From the NCBI GenBank assembly GCA_018114805.1, contig CP073042.1:248001-312000 (forward strand): 64,000 bases of DNA. Direction: 5' to 3'. Positions 9,299 through 18,755 of the stretch are shown piece after piece. Positions within the stretch are counted from its first letter, which is position 1; each line of letters starts with the position of its first letter. The notes beneath the pieces were generated by a model. It searched no databases and had not been told where the DNA came from. It saw only the letters and a program-made list of their open reading frames with translations. The position numbers and the translations under genes are program-made. This DNA comes from Candidatus Streptomyces philanthi (GTDB lineage Bacteria > Actinomycetota > Actinomycetes > Streptomycetales > Streptomycetaceae).

Positions 9299-9547
9299 CT
9301 ACACCGCGGAGTGCAGGCGCAGCGTGCTGACGCCGCCGCCGGTCAGCAACTCCACGATCCGCTCGCCCGCCGGCTTGCGGACCGCGGTGCCGCAGTCCGG
9401 GCAGGTGAAGGAGTAGAAGGTGGTGCGAGTGGTGCCGCCGACCACCAACCGCAGGGCATCGGCCGCCAGCTCGAAGCTGCCCCGGCACTGCGGGCACCCG
9501 GCCTTGAAGATCACTGGGGTGGCTCGCCGCGTCGCCCGCGCCGTCAT
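9299..9547 (-). CDS. Small zinc-ribbon protein
   Basis: 82-residue protein with two CxxC knuckles, C18-P-Q-C21 and C49-P-D-C52, which should bind one zinc ion as a ribbon. Around the ribbon are a conserved-looking FELAADALRLVVG strand-helix and the C-terminal sequence GERIVELLTGGG. The ATG at 9547 was chosen because GGAGGG lies five bases upstream; the frame upstream is Arg-rich filler. Function is unknown. It could bind nucleic acid or be an accessory protein of the neighbouring pafBC/tat genes. Confidence 0.7.
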   Translation of the reverse strand: MTARATRRATPVIFKAGCPQCRGSFELAADALRLVVGGTTRTTFYSFTCPDCGTAVRKPAGERIVELLTGGGVSTLRLHSAV

Positions 9548-9836
9548 CTGTGCCCTCCGCTCGCCGTACGTCCACTCCACCGCGCGCGCACCGACCACGC
9601 GCCCGACGCGCGCAGCCCACCGCTGCCGACCACGCTCGACCGCGCCCGGCACCGGCTGCCCACGGTCCGCTCACCGACCGCCAGCTTCCGCACGCGCGCG
9701 GTCACGCTCGCCCGCGCGGCACCCATCCGATCACGGCCGGGCCACGGCGCGCATCCATCGCGGTCCGCTTCCGCCCGTACGCCCCAAACGTCGGCCCCGC
9801 GAGCGCCGGCGCGCGCCCCGTCATGCAACCGCTTCG

Positions 9837-10790
9837 TCACTCGCCGTAGGCGGCCAGGGCCTCGCGCGCCGCGTCGCGCGCGCTGTGGGCGAGTTCGAGT
9901 GGGGTCGTGATCCGGCAGTCCTTGCCCAGCCGCAGCCCGAGCCGGCGCAGCGAGCCGGGGTCGGGGGTGCGCAGGGTGATGCGCAGGCCGCCGTCGGGCA
10001 GTTCCTCGGCGCTGTCGTGCGGGTAGTACTCGGCGACCCAGCGTCCGCCGGGGCCCACCTCGACCACCACCTCCGGGTCCTCGGCCGCCGGCTGCACCAA
10101 CCCCTGGGACAGGTCGCGCAGTTCGATCGGCGGCGGGTCGGAGGCCTCGTCCAACAGCTTGATCTCGGCCACCCGGTCGAGCCGGAAGGTGCGCCGGGCC
10201 TCGGAGAGGCGGCACCAGGCCTCGACGTAGGTGTGGCCGACGGCGAACAGCCGGATCGGGTCGACCTCGCGCTCGGTGAGTTCGTCCCGGGCGGGCGAGT
10301 AGTAGCGCAGCCACAGCCGCCGGCGCTCGGCGATGGCCCGGTCCACGTCGGCGAAGACGCCGCCCTCGGACTCGAAGATCACCGAGAGCCGGGAGCTGGC
10401 ACCGGCCGCCTCGCCGGCCGCCGCCTCCAGCTTTGCCGTCGCGCGCAGCAGCGCCTGCCGGTCACCCTCGCGCAGCCCCAGCAGGGTCGCCACCGCGCGG
10501 GCGGCCACCAGCAGCGCGGTGGCCTCGTCGGCGGCCAGCCGCAGCGGCTCGGTGTCGGCGCTGTTCGGGTTGTGCCACCAGATGCGGTCGCCGTCGGTGT
10601 CTATGTCCAGCAGGTCGCCGCCCCGGAAGCTGGTGCCGCACATCGGCAACACGTCCAGGTCGGCGATCAGCTCGTCCTCGGAGATGCCGAAGGCCCGGGC
10701 GACGTCGCTGACGCGCGCGCCGGGGCGCTCGCGCAGGTAGGTCACCAGCGACAGCATCCGCCGTGTCTGGTCGATGGCGTTGGTAACCAT
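9837..10790 (-). CDS. pafC: PafC, WYL-domain transcriptional activator
   Basis: Partner of PafB. The heterodimer activates the LexA-independent DNA-damage response in mycobacteria and other actinobacteria. The 317-residue protein has an N-terminal winged helix (DQTRRMLSLVTYLRERPGARVSDVARAFG), a central WYL domain (about residues 150-215; RRLWLRYYSPARDELTEREVDP) and a C-terminal extension. The ATG at 10790 lies 16 bases after the pafB stop, so the pair is surely cotranscribed. It sits downstream of pafA and the FKBP genes. A role here is inferred from mycobacterial PafBC. Confidence 0.92.
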   Translation of the reverse strand: MVTNAIDQTRRMLSLVTYLRERPGARVSDVARAFGISEDELIADLDVLPMCGTSFRGGDLLDIDTDGDRIWWHNPNSADTEPLRLAADEATALLVAARAVATLLGLREGDRQALLRATAKLEAAAGEAAGASSRLSVIFESEGGVFADVDRAIAERRRLWLRYYSPARDELTEREVDPIRLFAVGHTYVEAWCRLSEARRTFRLDRVAEIKLLDEASDPPPIELRDLSQGLVQPAAEDPEVVVEVGPGGRWVAEYYPHDSAEELPDGGLRITLRTPDPGSLRRLGLRLGKDCRITTPLELAHSARDAAREALAAYGE

Positions 10791-10806
10791 GGTAGGTCCG
10801 CCCCTC

Positions 10807-11804
10807 TCAGCCGTTGGCCACGGCGCGCAGCCGCTCCACCAGGTCGGCCCGCAACTCGGCCGGTTCCAGGACCACGACGTCGGGTCCGAACTCCACCAGC
10901 CAGGCCGTCCAACCCATGCCCGTACGGGATCTCCAGCTCGTCCCAGCCGGCCGGCTCGTCGTCGGCCGCGCCCTGCTCGGCCACCGGCCGGATGCTGACC
11001 GCCTTGGCCCGCAGCGGGTAGCCGTGGCCGGCGCGCAGCCTGATCCGGGCGGTGCTGGTGGCGGTCTCGCCCGCCCAGGTCTCCACCGTCTCCTGGACTG
11101 TCACATGGTCGGGCACCTCGGCCGTGAAGGCGCCGGCCCGCGAGCGGACCCGGCCAGTGATGCGGGAGAGCCGGAAGACACGCTCGGCCGCGCGGTCCCG
11201 GTCCCAGCCGGCCAGGTACCAGTGGCCGCGCCAGCATTCGAGGATCCACGGCTCGACGGTGCGCCGCTCCGGGTGCGCGGCGTTGGACTTGCGGTAGTCG
11301 AAGACCACCGGGCGGCGGTCGCGGTGGGCGAGCATCAGCGGCTCGAAGGCCGCCTCGTGGGTCGGGATGCGCGGTTCGAGCGCGCTGTGCGGCTCGCTCG
11401 CGTACGGCTCGTCGGCCAGCGGCATGCCCGCGGCCCGCAGCTTCTGCAGCGCGCCGCTGGCCGCGCCCGCGAGCCTGGCCTGCTGCCAGACCTTGGCGGC
11501 CAGGCCGAGCGCCGCGGCCTCCTCCGGGTCGAGGGTGATGGGCGGCAGCCGGTTGCTGTCGCGCCGGGCCAGGTAGGCCAGCTCGCCGTCGATGCCGTCG
11601 ACCGTCTCGATGACGAGCCCCAGCTCGTGGAGGTCGTCCTTGTCCCGCTCGAAACATCCGGTTCACGGCCTCGTCGCTACCGGTGGCGTCGGCCTCCAGG
11701 TACGCCTCGATGGACGACCTCAGCTCCCGCTTGGTGAGTGGGCGCCGGGTTTCGAGCAGACACAAGTCCAGGTTCATCAACCGCTCGGCCTTGGCAATGG
11801 CCAT
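10807..11804 (-). pseudogene. pafB: PafB, WYL-domain transcriptional activator, two frameshifts
   Basis: The first gene of the PafBC damage-response regulator pair. It begins at ATG 11804 (MAIAKAERLMNLDLCLLETR) with GAGGG five bases upstream and encodes the winged helix. At 11652-11654 an extra base in TTT (TTTCGAG instead of TTCGAG) throws the frame; the expected continuation, FERDKDDLHELGLVIETVDG, is present one frame over. The WYL half (RRPVVFDYRKSNAAHPERR...) runs in that frame until about 10900-10925, where a second indel near GGCCTGG moves the ending (WLVEFGPDVVVLEP) to a third frame that stops at 10807. With both corrected the protein is full length. Because pafC is intact and the pair is obligate, sequencing error is the simpler explanation. 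Confidence 0.82.
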
Positions 11805-11870
11805 CGACGCCCTCTTCTCGAAGTGCAGCTCTCCTACGACGGTGACCGTACCGCTCCCGCTCGCGCGGGT

Positions 11871-11922
11871 AAAAGCCGAGGGCCCGTGGCCCGAGCGAGG
11901 TGCTCGGGCCACGGGCCCTCGG
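11871..11922 (-). terminator. Strong intrinsic terminator after the FKBP gene
   Basis: Perfect 21-bp inverted repeat (arms 11876-11896 and 11902-11922, five-base loop) followed on the minus strand by TTTT. It separates the FKBP operon from pafB. Confidence 0.9.
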
Positions 11923-11995
11923 TGGCCGCGCGCGGGACCGTACCGCTCGGCTCAGCGGACCGCGCGGGGGCGGTCGCGCCGTGCGCCGGGGTGGT

Positions 11996-12370
11996 TCAGA
12001 CGGCGACCAGGTCGCACACGAAGATCAGCGTCTCACCGGGGGCGATGCGGCCGCCGCCGGCGCCGGCGTCGCCGTAGGCCAGGTGCGGCGGGATGGTGAG
12101 CTGACGCCGGCCACCCACCTTCATGCCCTGCACGCCCTGGTCCCAGCCGGGGATGACCTGGCAGGCGCCGAGCTGGAAGGAGAGCGGGGTGCCGCGGTTC
12201 CAGCTCGCGTCGAACTCCTCACCGGTGCTGAAGGCCACTCCGACGTAGTGGACCTGCACGGTGTTCCCGACCTGTGCGACAGCGCCGTCGCCTTCCCAGA
12301 TGTCCTTGATCTCAAGGTCGGCCGGCGGCTCGCCGCCCGGGAAGTCGATCTCAGGCTTGTCGATGCTCAC
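11996..12370 (-). CDS. FKBP-type peptidyl-prolyl cis-trans isomerase (cytoplasmic)
   Basis: Single-domain FKBP, 124 aa, which catalyses proline isomerisation during folding. Conserved elements are VQVHYVGVAFSTGEEFDASW, the active-site stretch FQLGACQVIPGWDQGVQGMKVGGRR, and the C-terminal PPHLAYGDAG and LIFVCDLV. It has no signal peptide. The GTG at 12370 has GAGGAG six bases upstream. It follows the lipoprotein FKBP gene by 39 bases and is closed by the terminator at 11871-11922. Confidence 0.95.
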   Translation of the reverse strand: MSIDKPEIDFPGGEPPADLEIKDIWEGDGAVAQVGNTVQVHYVGVAFSTGEEFDASWNRGTPLSFQLGACQVIPGWDQGVQGMKVGGRRQLTIPPHLAYGDAGAGGGRIAPGETLIFVCDLVAV

Positions 12371-12409
12371 GAAAAACTCCTCGCTTACGGGTGGGCAACC
12401 GGGACAGTC

Positions 12410-13413
12410 TTACAGAATGGCCAGGATGTCGACGGAGAAGACCAGCGTGGAGTTCGGCGGGATGCCGTCCTTCTTCTCCTTGCCGTAGCCCTTGTCCGGC
12501 GGCACCACGATCAGCACGCGGCTGCCCGTCTTCTTGCCCTCGAGCCCCTCGGTCCAGCCGGGGACGACCTGCTGGAGCGAGAACTGGGCGAGCTGCTTGC
12601 TGGCGTAGCTGGAGTCGAACTCCTTGCCGCCGTCCCACAGCACGCCATTGCACTGGACCATGACGGCGTCCGTCTTCTTGAGCTCGGGGCCGCCGCCTTC
12701 CAGGATGTAGTTCGAGACGACCTTGGTGGGGGCCTTGCCCTTCGGCACCTCGATGGTGGGCGGCTCGCCGTCCGTCTTGACCCCCACGACGGGCAGGGCC
12801 TTGTCGGTCTGCTCGACCTCCTTGCCCTGCGCCGAGCTCTTGGTGTTGTAGGAGCCGACGATGTCGACGACGAACACCAGGGTGTCGTCGCCCTTGATGC
12901 CCGCCTGGGGGGGTTGCCCTCGGAGCCGTAGCCGAGGGCCGGCGGAATCGCGAGCTGGACCCGGCTGTCCACCTTCTTGCCGACCAGGCCCTGGTCCCAG
13001 CCGGGGATGACCTGGCCGACCCCGATCGGGAAGACGGCGAGCTTGTCCCGATCGTAGGAGTTGTCGAAGACGTTGCCGTCCTGACCACTTCTGGCCGAGG
13101 TAGTTCACCCGCAGGAAGTCGCCCGTCGCGACGGCCGCGCCCCGGCCGGGCACCAGGGTCTTGACGGCGAGGTCGGGCGAGGGATTGCCGGGCCCCTTGG
13201 CCATGGTGGGCTTCTGACCGAACTCCTTGCCCTTGGTGATGTCGGGCAGCGGCCCCGCAACGATCTTCCCGGTCGGCTCCGCCGCGGGGGACTTCGACGT
13301 ATCGACCTTGTCCTTGTTGTTCTCGTCGTCACCGCAGCCCGCGAGTCGTCACTGCAGCCCGCGAGCACGAGCAGGCCGGCGGGTACGGCGAGGAGTACAG
13401 AGCGTCGGCGCAC
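12410..13413 (-). pseudogene. FKBP-type isomerase lipoprotein, two-domain, three frame disruptions
   Basis: Exported isomerase: a GTG at 13413 (GAGGA four bases upstream) starts a lipoprotein signal peptide, VRRRSVLLAVPAGLLVLAGC, and two FKBP repeats follow. Three disruptions break it. A 20-bp tandem duplication (13326-13365) lies right at the lipobox. A one-base gain or two-base loss near 13086 occurs after VNYLGQKW. One missing C is seen in a C7 run (G7 at 12907-12913 on the plus strand). Between the last two, FKBP domain 1 is readable in another frame (VIPGWDQGLVGKKVDSRVQL). Domain 2 (VVPGWTEGLEGKKTGSRVL to VFSVDILAIL) is intact. Restored length would be about 330 aa. It lies upstream of the cytoplasmic FKBP gene and downstream of pafA. 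Confidence 0.8.
13326..13365 (-). repeat. 20-bp tandem duplication at the lipobox of the FKBP lipoprotein
   Basis: Two adjacent 20-base units (13326-13345 and 13346-13365) differ at a single base. Each encodes the lipobox cysteine region (LAGC-x-DD). Because 20 is not a multiple of three, the second copy shifts the frame; removing one unit restores LLVLAGCGDDENNK. Confidence 0.9.
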
Positions 13414-13468
13414 GGATCCTCGTTCAGTCGAGACTGGATGTGGGCAATGCGCGCCACTCTACGACGTG

Positions 13469-13505
13469 CACAGGGCCTCGCACGAGGAACGCGCGAGGCC
13501 CTGTG
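13469..13505 (-). terminator. Hairpin between pafA and the FKBP lipoprotein gene
   Basis: Perfect 13-bp inverted repeat (13469-13481 and 13493-13505, 11-base loop), 37 bases after the pafA stop. Confidence 0.7.
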
Positions 13506-13541
13506 ACGCGCCCGAAGACGCCGTGCTGACGGTGCGGTGAC

Positions 13542-14903
13542 TCACATTCCGGCGATGAGCTTCTCCACTCGGTCGTCTACCGACCGGAAGGGGTCCTTAC
13601 ACAGCACGGTGCGCTGTGCCTGGTCGTTGAGCTTGAGGTGTACCCAGTCGACGGTGAAGTCGCGGCGCTGTTCCTGAGCGCGCCGGATGAAGTCGCCACG
13701 CAGCCTAGCCCGCGTGGTCTGCGGCGGTACCGACTTGCCCTCGAAGATCTTCACGTCGTTGCAGACCCGAGCCGCCTGGCCCTTGCGTTCCAGGAGGTAG
13801 TACAGGCCCCGGCGACGGTGAATGTCGTGGTAGGCGAGGTCTATCTGGGCGACCCGCGGATGCGACATGGTGATGTTGTTCTTCGCCCGGTACCGCTCGA
13901 TGAGCTTGTACTTCATCACCCAGTCGATCTCGGTGGCGATGCGGTCGAGATCCTCGGTGCGCACCGCCTCAAGCGTGCGGCCCCACAGTTCCAGTACGCG
14001 TTCGACGGTGCCGGTCCTGATGCCGCGCCGCTCGCAGAAATCAACGGCCTTCTCGTAGTACTCCTGCTGGACCTCGAGCGCGGACGCCTCCCGCCCGCTG
14101 GCCAGCCGCACCTTGCGTTGGCCCGTGATGTCGTGACTGACCTCGCGGATGGCCCGAATGGGGTTCTCCAGGGTCAGGTCGCGCATGACCGGGCCCGCCT
14201 CGATCATGCGCAGCACGAGATCGGTCGCGCCGACCTTGAGCAGCATGGTCGTCTCGGACATGTTGGAGTCACCGACGATGACGTGCAGCCTGCGGTAGCG
14301 ATCCGCGTCGGCGTGCGGCTCGTCCCTGGTGTTGATGATCGGGCGCGAGCGGGTGGTGGCGGAACTGACGCCCTCCCAGATGTGCTCGGCGCGCTGGCTG
14401 ACGCAGTACACGGCCCCACGCGGGGTCTGCAGCACCTTGCCGGCGCCGCACAGCAACTGCCGGGTGACGAGGAAGGGAATGACAATGTCGGCGAGCCGGG
14501 AGAACTCGCCGTGCCGGGCCACGAGATAGTTCTCATGACAACCGTAGGAGTTTCCCGCTGAATCGGTGTTGTTCTTGAACAGATAGACGTCGCCCGCGAT
14601 TCCCTCCTCGTGCAGGCGGCGTTCCGCGTCGACCAGCAGGCCCTCCAGGATGCGCTCGCCGGCCTTGTCATGGGTGACCAGCTCGGTCACGTTGTCGCAC
14701 TCGGGAGTTGCGTATTCCGGGTGCGAGCCCACGTCAAGGTAGAGGCGGGCGCCGTTACGCAGGAAGACGTTGCTGCTGCGGCCCCAGGAAACGACTCGGC
14801 GGAAGAGGTAGCGCGCCACTTCGTCAGGCGACAGTCGGCGCTGTCCCCTAAACGTGCACGTGACGCCGTACTCGTTCTCCAGCCCGAAAATGCGGCGGTC
14901 CAT
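13542..14903 (-). CDS. pafA: Proteasome accessory factor A, Pup-protein ligase
   Basis: Glutamine synthetase-like enzyme that phosphorylates the C-terminal Glu of Pup and joins it to substrate lysines. The 453-residue length is normal. The N-terminal GLENEYGV holds the metal/ATP ligand Glu9. The stretch [18 protein letters not shown] holds Asp57, the catalytic base known from mycobacterial and corynebacterial PafA, and [18 protein letters not shown] follows. It lacks the insertion that marks its paralogue Dop (21161-22672). The ATG at 14903 has no Shine-Dalgarno; a TAATGT box ends six bases upstream, so the message is probably leaderless. It starts nine bases after the stop of the damaged MFS gene. 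Confidence 0.97.
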   Translation of the reverse strand: MDRRIFGLENEYGVTCTFRGQRRLSPDEVARYLFRRVVSWGRSSNVFLRNGARLYLDVGSHPEYATPECDNVTELVTHDKAGERILEGLLVDAERRLHEEGIAGDVYLFKNNTDSAGNSYGCHENYLVARHGEFSRLADIVIPFLVTRQLLCGAGKVLQTPRGAVYCVSQRAEHIWEGVSSATTRSRPIINTRDEPHADADRYRRLHVIVGDSNMSETTMLLKVGATDLVLRMIEAGPVMRDLTLENPIRAIREVSHDITGQRKVRLASGREASALEVQQEYYEKAVDFCERRGIRTGTVERVLELWGRTLEAVRTEDLDRIATEIDWVMKYKLIERYRAKNNITMSHPRVAQIDLAYHDIHRRRGLYYLLERKGQAARVCNDVKIFEGKSVPPQTTRARLRGDFIRRAQEQRRDFTVDWVHLKLNDQAQRTVLCKDPFRSVDDRVEKLIAGM

Positions 14904-14909
14904 GACTGA

Positions 14910-14915
14910 ACATTA
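14910..14915 (-). promoter_or_regulatory. -10 box (TAATGT) of a probable leaderless pafA promoter
   Basis: TAATGT on the minus strand, six bases before the pafA ATG. Its first three bases are the TAA stop codon of the upstream MFS reading frame, so promoter and stop codon coincide. Confidence 0.5.
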
Positions 14916-16098
14916 CGCTTGATGACCTGCTCTGAAACCGGGTTCGACGGCACCGTTTCGATCATTTTCCGCCCCCGTGTCACCGCCCGTTGGGGCACTC
15001 GCCCGCACGGCGTCACCAGCCAGGAAGCGTCGGCAACCGACCAGCACCAGCAGCGCGGCGAGGCCCGCGGCGCCGGGCGCGGCGAATCCGGCCACCACGC
15101 CGCCCAGTTCGACGGCCGGCCCCGCGGCGGCCTTGCCGGTCCACGACGACGAAGGCGCAGGCGAGGGCGGGGGCCAGGAAGAGGCCGGCCACACCGGCCA
15201 GCACGGTCATGGCCACGACGCCGAGCACCAGCACCAGCGGCACGTACCCGACCGCGAGCACCGCGACCAACAGCAGCAGTAGCCGATCCGGCTCTCCCGA
15301 CCAGGTCCGCGCGCCGTAGCAGACGCCGCCGATCAGCGCGCCGACGCCGAGCGCGGAGAGCAGGTAGCTGGAGACCATGCCGCCGCCGTGCTCGTCGGCG
15401 TACGCCACCGCCACCACGGCGATCGAGCCGAGCGCCAGGCCGACGAAGAGGAACGAGCCGATCAGGACCAGGATCCCGGGCGACCGCAGGGCCCCGAGCC
15501 AGTGCGCCTCGCGCGGCGCGGAGCGCCAGGCGCGGGACGGTTCGGAGGCGACCACCCAGAGCGCGCCGAGCACCCCCACCACGTTGATGACCAGCAGCGC
15601 CGCCGCCTCGGACCAGGCCGCGACCAGCAGCCGGCCGACCGAGAACATCACCTCCTGGGCCACGGCGTCCAGCGCGTAGGCGGTGTGCACCTGCTCGTGG
15701 CGCGGCAGCACGTGCGGCCACAGCGCCCGGAGCCCGCCCTCCAGGGGCGGCGTGCAGACCCAGGCGAGGACCATCGCCGCGTACGCGACGGGCAGCGGGT
15801 CGAGGCCGACCAGGGCGAAGAGCACCATGCCGAGCCCGGAGGCGACGGCGGCCGGGAGCATGACGCGGGGCTGCCCGTACAGGTCCACGGCCCGGCCGAG
15901 TAGCGGCTGTCCGATGGCGGTGCCGATGCCGTAGACCGCCGACAGCGCTCCGGCCAGCGCGTAGCTGCCGCCCTCCGAACGGGTGAAGAGCACGATGGCG
16001 AGCGCCGCCGTGGCGTTCGGCAACCGGCCGACGAGCGTGCCGGTGAGCAGTCGCGCCGCGTACCTGGTCCGCAACAACTCGCCGTAGCCGGTGGCCAT
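14913..16098 (-). pseudogene. MFS transporter with an internal deletion and frameshift
   Basis: Major facilitator efflux-type transporter, with hydrophobic segments from GELLRTRYAARLLTGTLVGR onward, beginning at ATG 16098 (GGGGGAG five bases upstream). Reading is normal to residue 320 or so (ALACAFVVVDR). There, near 15135, the sequence jumps to the family's usual ending (GKAAAGPAVELGGVVAGFAA...) in a different frame. The residues expected between, roughly 20-25 including most of helix 11, are absent. So unlike the one-base errors elsewhere, this is a real or assembly-derived deletion. The remaining frame stops at 14913, nine bases before pafA. The substrate is unknown; the divergent LacI gene is its likely regulator. 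Confidence 0.75.
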
Positions 16099-16144
16099 GG
16101 CCACTCCCCCCCGCGCCGCGTGGCGTCCCGGAGCCGTCAAGTGT

Positions 16145-16172
16145 TACGTATAATGAAGCGCCGTCATACGTA
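16145..16172. promoter_or_regulatory. Palindromic operator candidate between MFS and LacI genes
   Basis: Perfect inverted repeat TACGTAT (16145-16151) and ATACGTA (16166-16172), 14-base spacer, in an AT-rich island. A perfect TATAAT (16149-16154) overlaps the left arm. Its position between divergent transporter and regulator genes suggests the LacI-family protein binds here; this is inference. Confidence 0.5.
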
Positions 16173-16283
16173 CCATGGCCGCTGTCAGCGGGTCTACTCG
16201 GTTACGCCGTCGAGCCGGCGGCGACCGGCACGGCGCGGACGGTCGGCCGCCCCCGCGCGGCCCGGCGACGGCGGCGGCCCTGG

Positions 16284-17562
16284 ATGGGCTCGCCCTCGGC
16301 AGGCACGGCGGAGAGACGGAACAGCGGTGACAGACACGGCGGGCCCCGGGCCCGAACGCGCCACCTGGCGCCCCGCGCCGCCCGACGGCGCGGGCGAGGC
16401 GACACGGGCGGCGACACCCCGGGAGCGGCCGGTGCGGCGCACGCGACCGAGGCGGCCCGCCCCTTCGAGGCGGCCGGGGTGGCCCCGGGGCCCGTCGGCG
16501 CCCCACGCGCGGCGGCGCCCCCGGTGGCCGTGCAGGCCGTCTCGGGCCGCCCCACCAGCCGGGACGTGGCCCGCCTCGCGGGCGTCTCGCAGGCCACGGT
16601 CTCCCTGGTGCTCGGGGACAAGTGGCGGGGCCGGGTCTCGCCCCGGACCGCGGACGCCGTGCGGCAGGCCGCGCGGGAGCTGGGCTATCGGCCCAACCTC
16701 GCCGCCCGCCACCTGCGGCTCAGCCGCACCAGGACGGCCCTGCTGGTGGTGCCCGCGCTCAGCAACGAGTTCTTCGCCCACGTCTACGCCGGCGCCGCCG
16801 AGGTCGCCGCCGCGCACGGCGTCGGCGTCGTGCTCTACCCTCGCCCGAGGGCGTCGGCCCGGCCCGGGACCCGTTCGGCTCGGCGCAGGCCACCATCGAC
16901 AGGGTGATCGCCTCCTCCATGGCGGCCGACGCGCTCGCCACGCTGCGCGGGGACGGCCTGCCGCTGGTGATGCTCGACAGCAACCCGGACCGGGACCGGG
17001 CCGCCGCGACCGTCAACGTCGACATCGAGGCGGGCATGGGGCGGCTGGTGGAGCACCTGCTCGCCCTCGGGCACCGCCGGGTGGCGCATCTGGCCGCCGC
17101 AGTGGACTCCTGGACCTTCCATGTGGGCGCTGCGGCCCTGGCGACGGCCCTGCGCACGGTGCCCGGCACGTCCGTGCGCACCGAGCACGCCCCGCTCTCC
17201 GTCGCCGGCGGGCTGGCGGCCGCCACACGGGCGCTGGCCGGCCCCGGCGCCCGTCCCACCGCGCTGATCTGCGACGACGACGTCTTGGCCGCGGGCGCGT
17301 GCAAGGCGGTGCGGAGGCTGGGGCTGCGCGTTCCACAGGACGTGTCGGTGACCGGCTTCGACGACGTGTCGCTGGCGACCGCGGTCGAGCCGGAGCTGAC
17401 GACGGTGCGCTTGCCGGCCGAGGAGGTGGGGGCCGCGGGCATGCGCGCCCTGCTGGCCGTGCTGGACGGCGGCGTCCCCGACGTGACCAGGCTCCCGGTC
17501 TCGAACTCGTCCCCCGCGCCTCGACCGCCGCTCCCCCTCTGGGCCCCGCCGCACCGGCATGA
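16284..17562 (+). pseudogene. LacI-family transcriptional regulator, at least two frameshifts
   Basis: Repressor with an N-terminal helix-turn-helix (PTSRDVARLAGVSQATVSLV, then a LacI hinge YRPNLAARHLR) and a periplasmic-binding-like effector domain. The frame breaks near 16839 (TACCCTCGCCC lacks one base; YPSPEGVGPARD continues in the next frame) and again near 17504, after which VELVPRAST-type residues lead to the stop at 17562. A disordered Ala/Pro-rich segment precedes the HTH. The start is uncertain: ATG 16284 is in frame with the HTH, but GTG 16327 (GGAGAG upstream, VTDTAGPGP) looks more natural and would need a third indel near 16410. It is divergent from the MFS gene and upstream of the proteasome genes. 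Confidence 0.72.
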
Positions 17563-17576
17563 GCGCACTCCGCGGT

Positions 17577-18068
17577 TCAGCCGGCGGGCCCGTCGGCCGC
17601 CGCCGGCGCCGCCGGGGAGGCCGCGCCCCAGATCAGGCGGCCGGGCAGCGGGCTGGAGTAGACGACGCTGGTGGTGAGGGAGCCCAGGGTGGCGATGCGG
17701 CCCATGAGGCGCTCCAGGTGGCGCATCGAGCGAGCGACGACCTTGAGGACGAAGCATTCCTCGCCGGTCACGTGGTGGGCTTCAACGATCTCCGGCGTCG
17801 TGTCGAGCAGGTCATGGAAGGGCTTGTAGTTGCCCGGGGGGTAGCGGAGGCGGACGAAGGCCATGATGTCCAGGCCCAGCACCTCGGGGCGCACCAGGGC
17901 GCTATAGCCGGAGATGACGCCGCCCTCCTCCAGGCGCCGGACGCGTTCCGTGACGGCACTCGGCGACATGGAGACACCGCGGGCCAGTTCGGCGTAGCTG
18001 GCCCGGCCGTCGTGTTGCAGGGCTTCCAGGAGGCGTATGTCGGTGGCGTCAAGGGATTCAGCGGCCAT
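17577..18068 (-). CDS. Lrp/AsnC-family transcriptional regulator
   Basis: 163-residue regulator: AsnC-type winged helix-turn-helix at residues 5-60 (LDATDIRLLEALQHDGRASYAELAR... SAVTERVRRLEEGGVI) and a C-terminal ligand-sensing RAM domain ending about residue 145, then an Ala/Pro tail. The ATG at 18068 has no Shine-Dalgarno, and TATGAA lies six bases upstream. It is divergent from the rhodanese gene 91 bases away and converges on the LacI gene. The natural ligand is unknown; these regulators usually bind amino acids and control a divergent neighbour. Confidence 0.9.
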   Translation of the reverse strand: MAAESLDATDIRLLEALQHDGRASYAELARGVSMSPSAVTERVRRLEEGGVISGYSALVRPEVLGLDIMAFVRLRYPPGNYKPFHDLLDTTPEIVEAHHVTGEECFVLKVVARSMRHLERLMGRIATLGSLTTSVVYSSPLPGRLIWGAASPAAPAAADGPAG

Positions 18069-18159
18069 GGCCGATTCATACCACGGATTGCCCGGCGCCA
18101 GCGCCGAGCACCGTTGTTCTCGGGTTCTACGCGGCGGGCCGGCGATCTAGCGTTGAGCC

Positions 18160-18634
18160 ATGACCACGACCCACACCGAAACGGCCTCCCCCGACGCCGC
18201 ACGCGACGCCCGCCGACGCCGCCGCCTTCTTCGCCGCACGGCTGGCCTTCCAGGCGCACGTGTCCGACGTGCACGCCGCGCTGGAGACCGGCGCCCCGGG
18301 CTTCGTGCTCGTCGACTCCCGTGGGGAAGCCGCGTGGGCGCAGGGGCACGTCCCCGGCGCGCTGCACCTGCCGACCGCCGAGATCGCCGAGCGCGCGGCA
18401 CACCTGGTGGACCCCGCGGTCCCGGTCATCACTTACTACTGGGGGCCCGGCTGCGACGGGGCGACCCGAGCGGCGCTCGCCTTCACGCGGCTCGGCTACC
18501 GGGTGCGGGAGATGATCGGCGGGATCGAGTACTGGCCCCAGGAGGGCTTTCCCGTCCAGGGGCCGAACGGCATCGTCCGGCGCGCGGCCGACCCGCTAAC
18601 GGCGGCGGTCGGCTCCGCCCACTGCGCCTGCTAG
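18160..18634 (+). pseudogene. Rhodanese-domain protein, frameshift near N-terminus
   Basis: Single-domain rhodanese, about 157 aa when repaired. It begins at ATG 18160 (MTTTHTETASPDAARDA). An indel near 18208 then moves the frame; the expected PADAAAFFAARLAFQAHVSD continues in the frame that ends at 18634. Core motifs are LVDSRGEAAWAQGHVPGALH and the active-site loop with cysteine, YYWGPGCDGATRA. The fold transfers sulfur or acts as a protein-interaction module. An internal GTG at 18260 could restart a shorter protein that still contains the whole domain. It is divergent from the Lrp-type gene, its probable regulator. Confidence 0.75.
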
Positions 18635-18755
18635 CATGCTGCGGCATGGCCGTGCGGACGCCGGTTCACCGCCCGCACGGACGTGCCGCGCACCGCGCCC
18701 CGGCAAGCGGGCCAGGCCACGTGCCGGGGCGCGGTGTGCGCTCGTCCGCGGCGGG

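Noticed and set aside
9420..11021. 533-codon plus-strand open frame across pafC/pafB
   Set aside because: Antisense shadow; Ala/Arg/Pro-rich and without any domain.
10807..11804. Programmed frameshifting in pafB
   Set aside because: Two breaks in opposite directions at ordinary sequence, and similar breaks in many unrelated genes, argue for sequence error.
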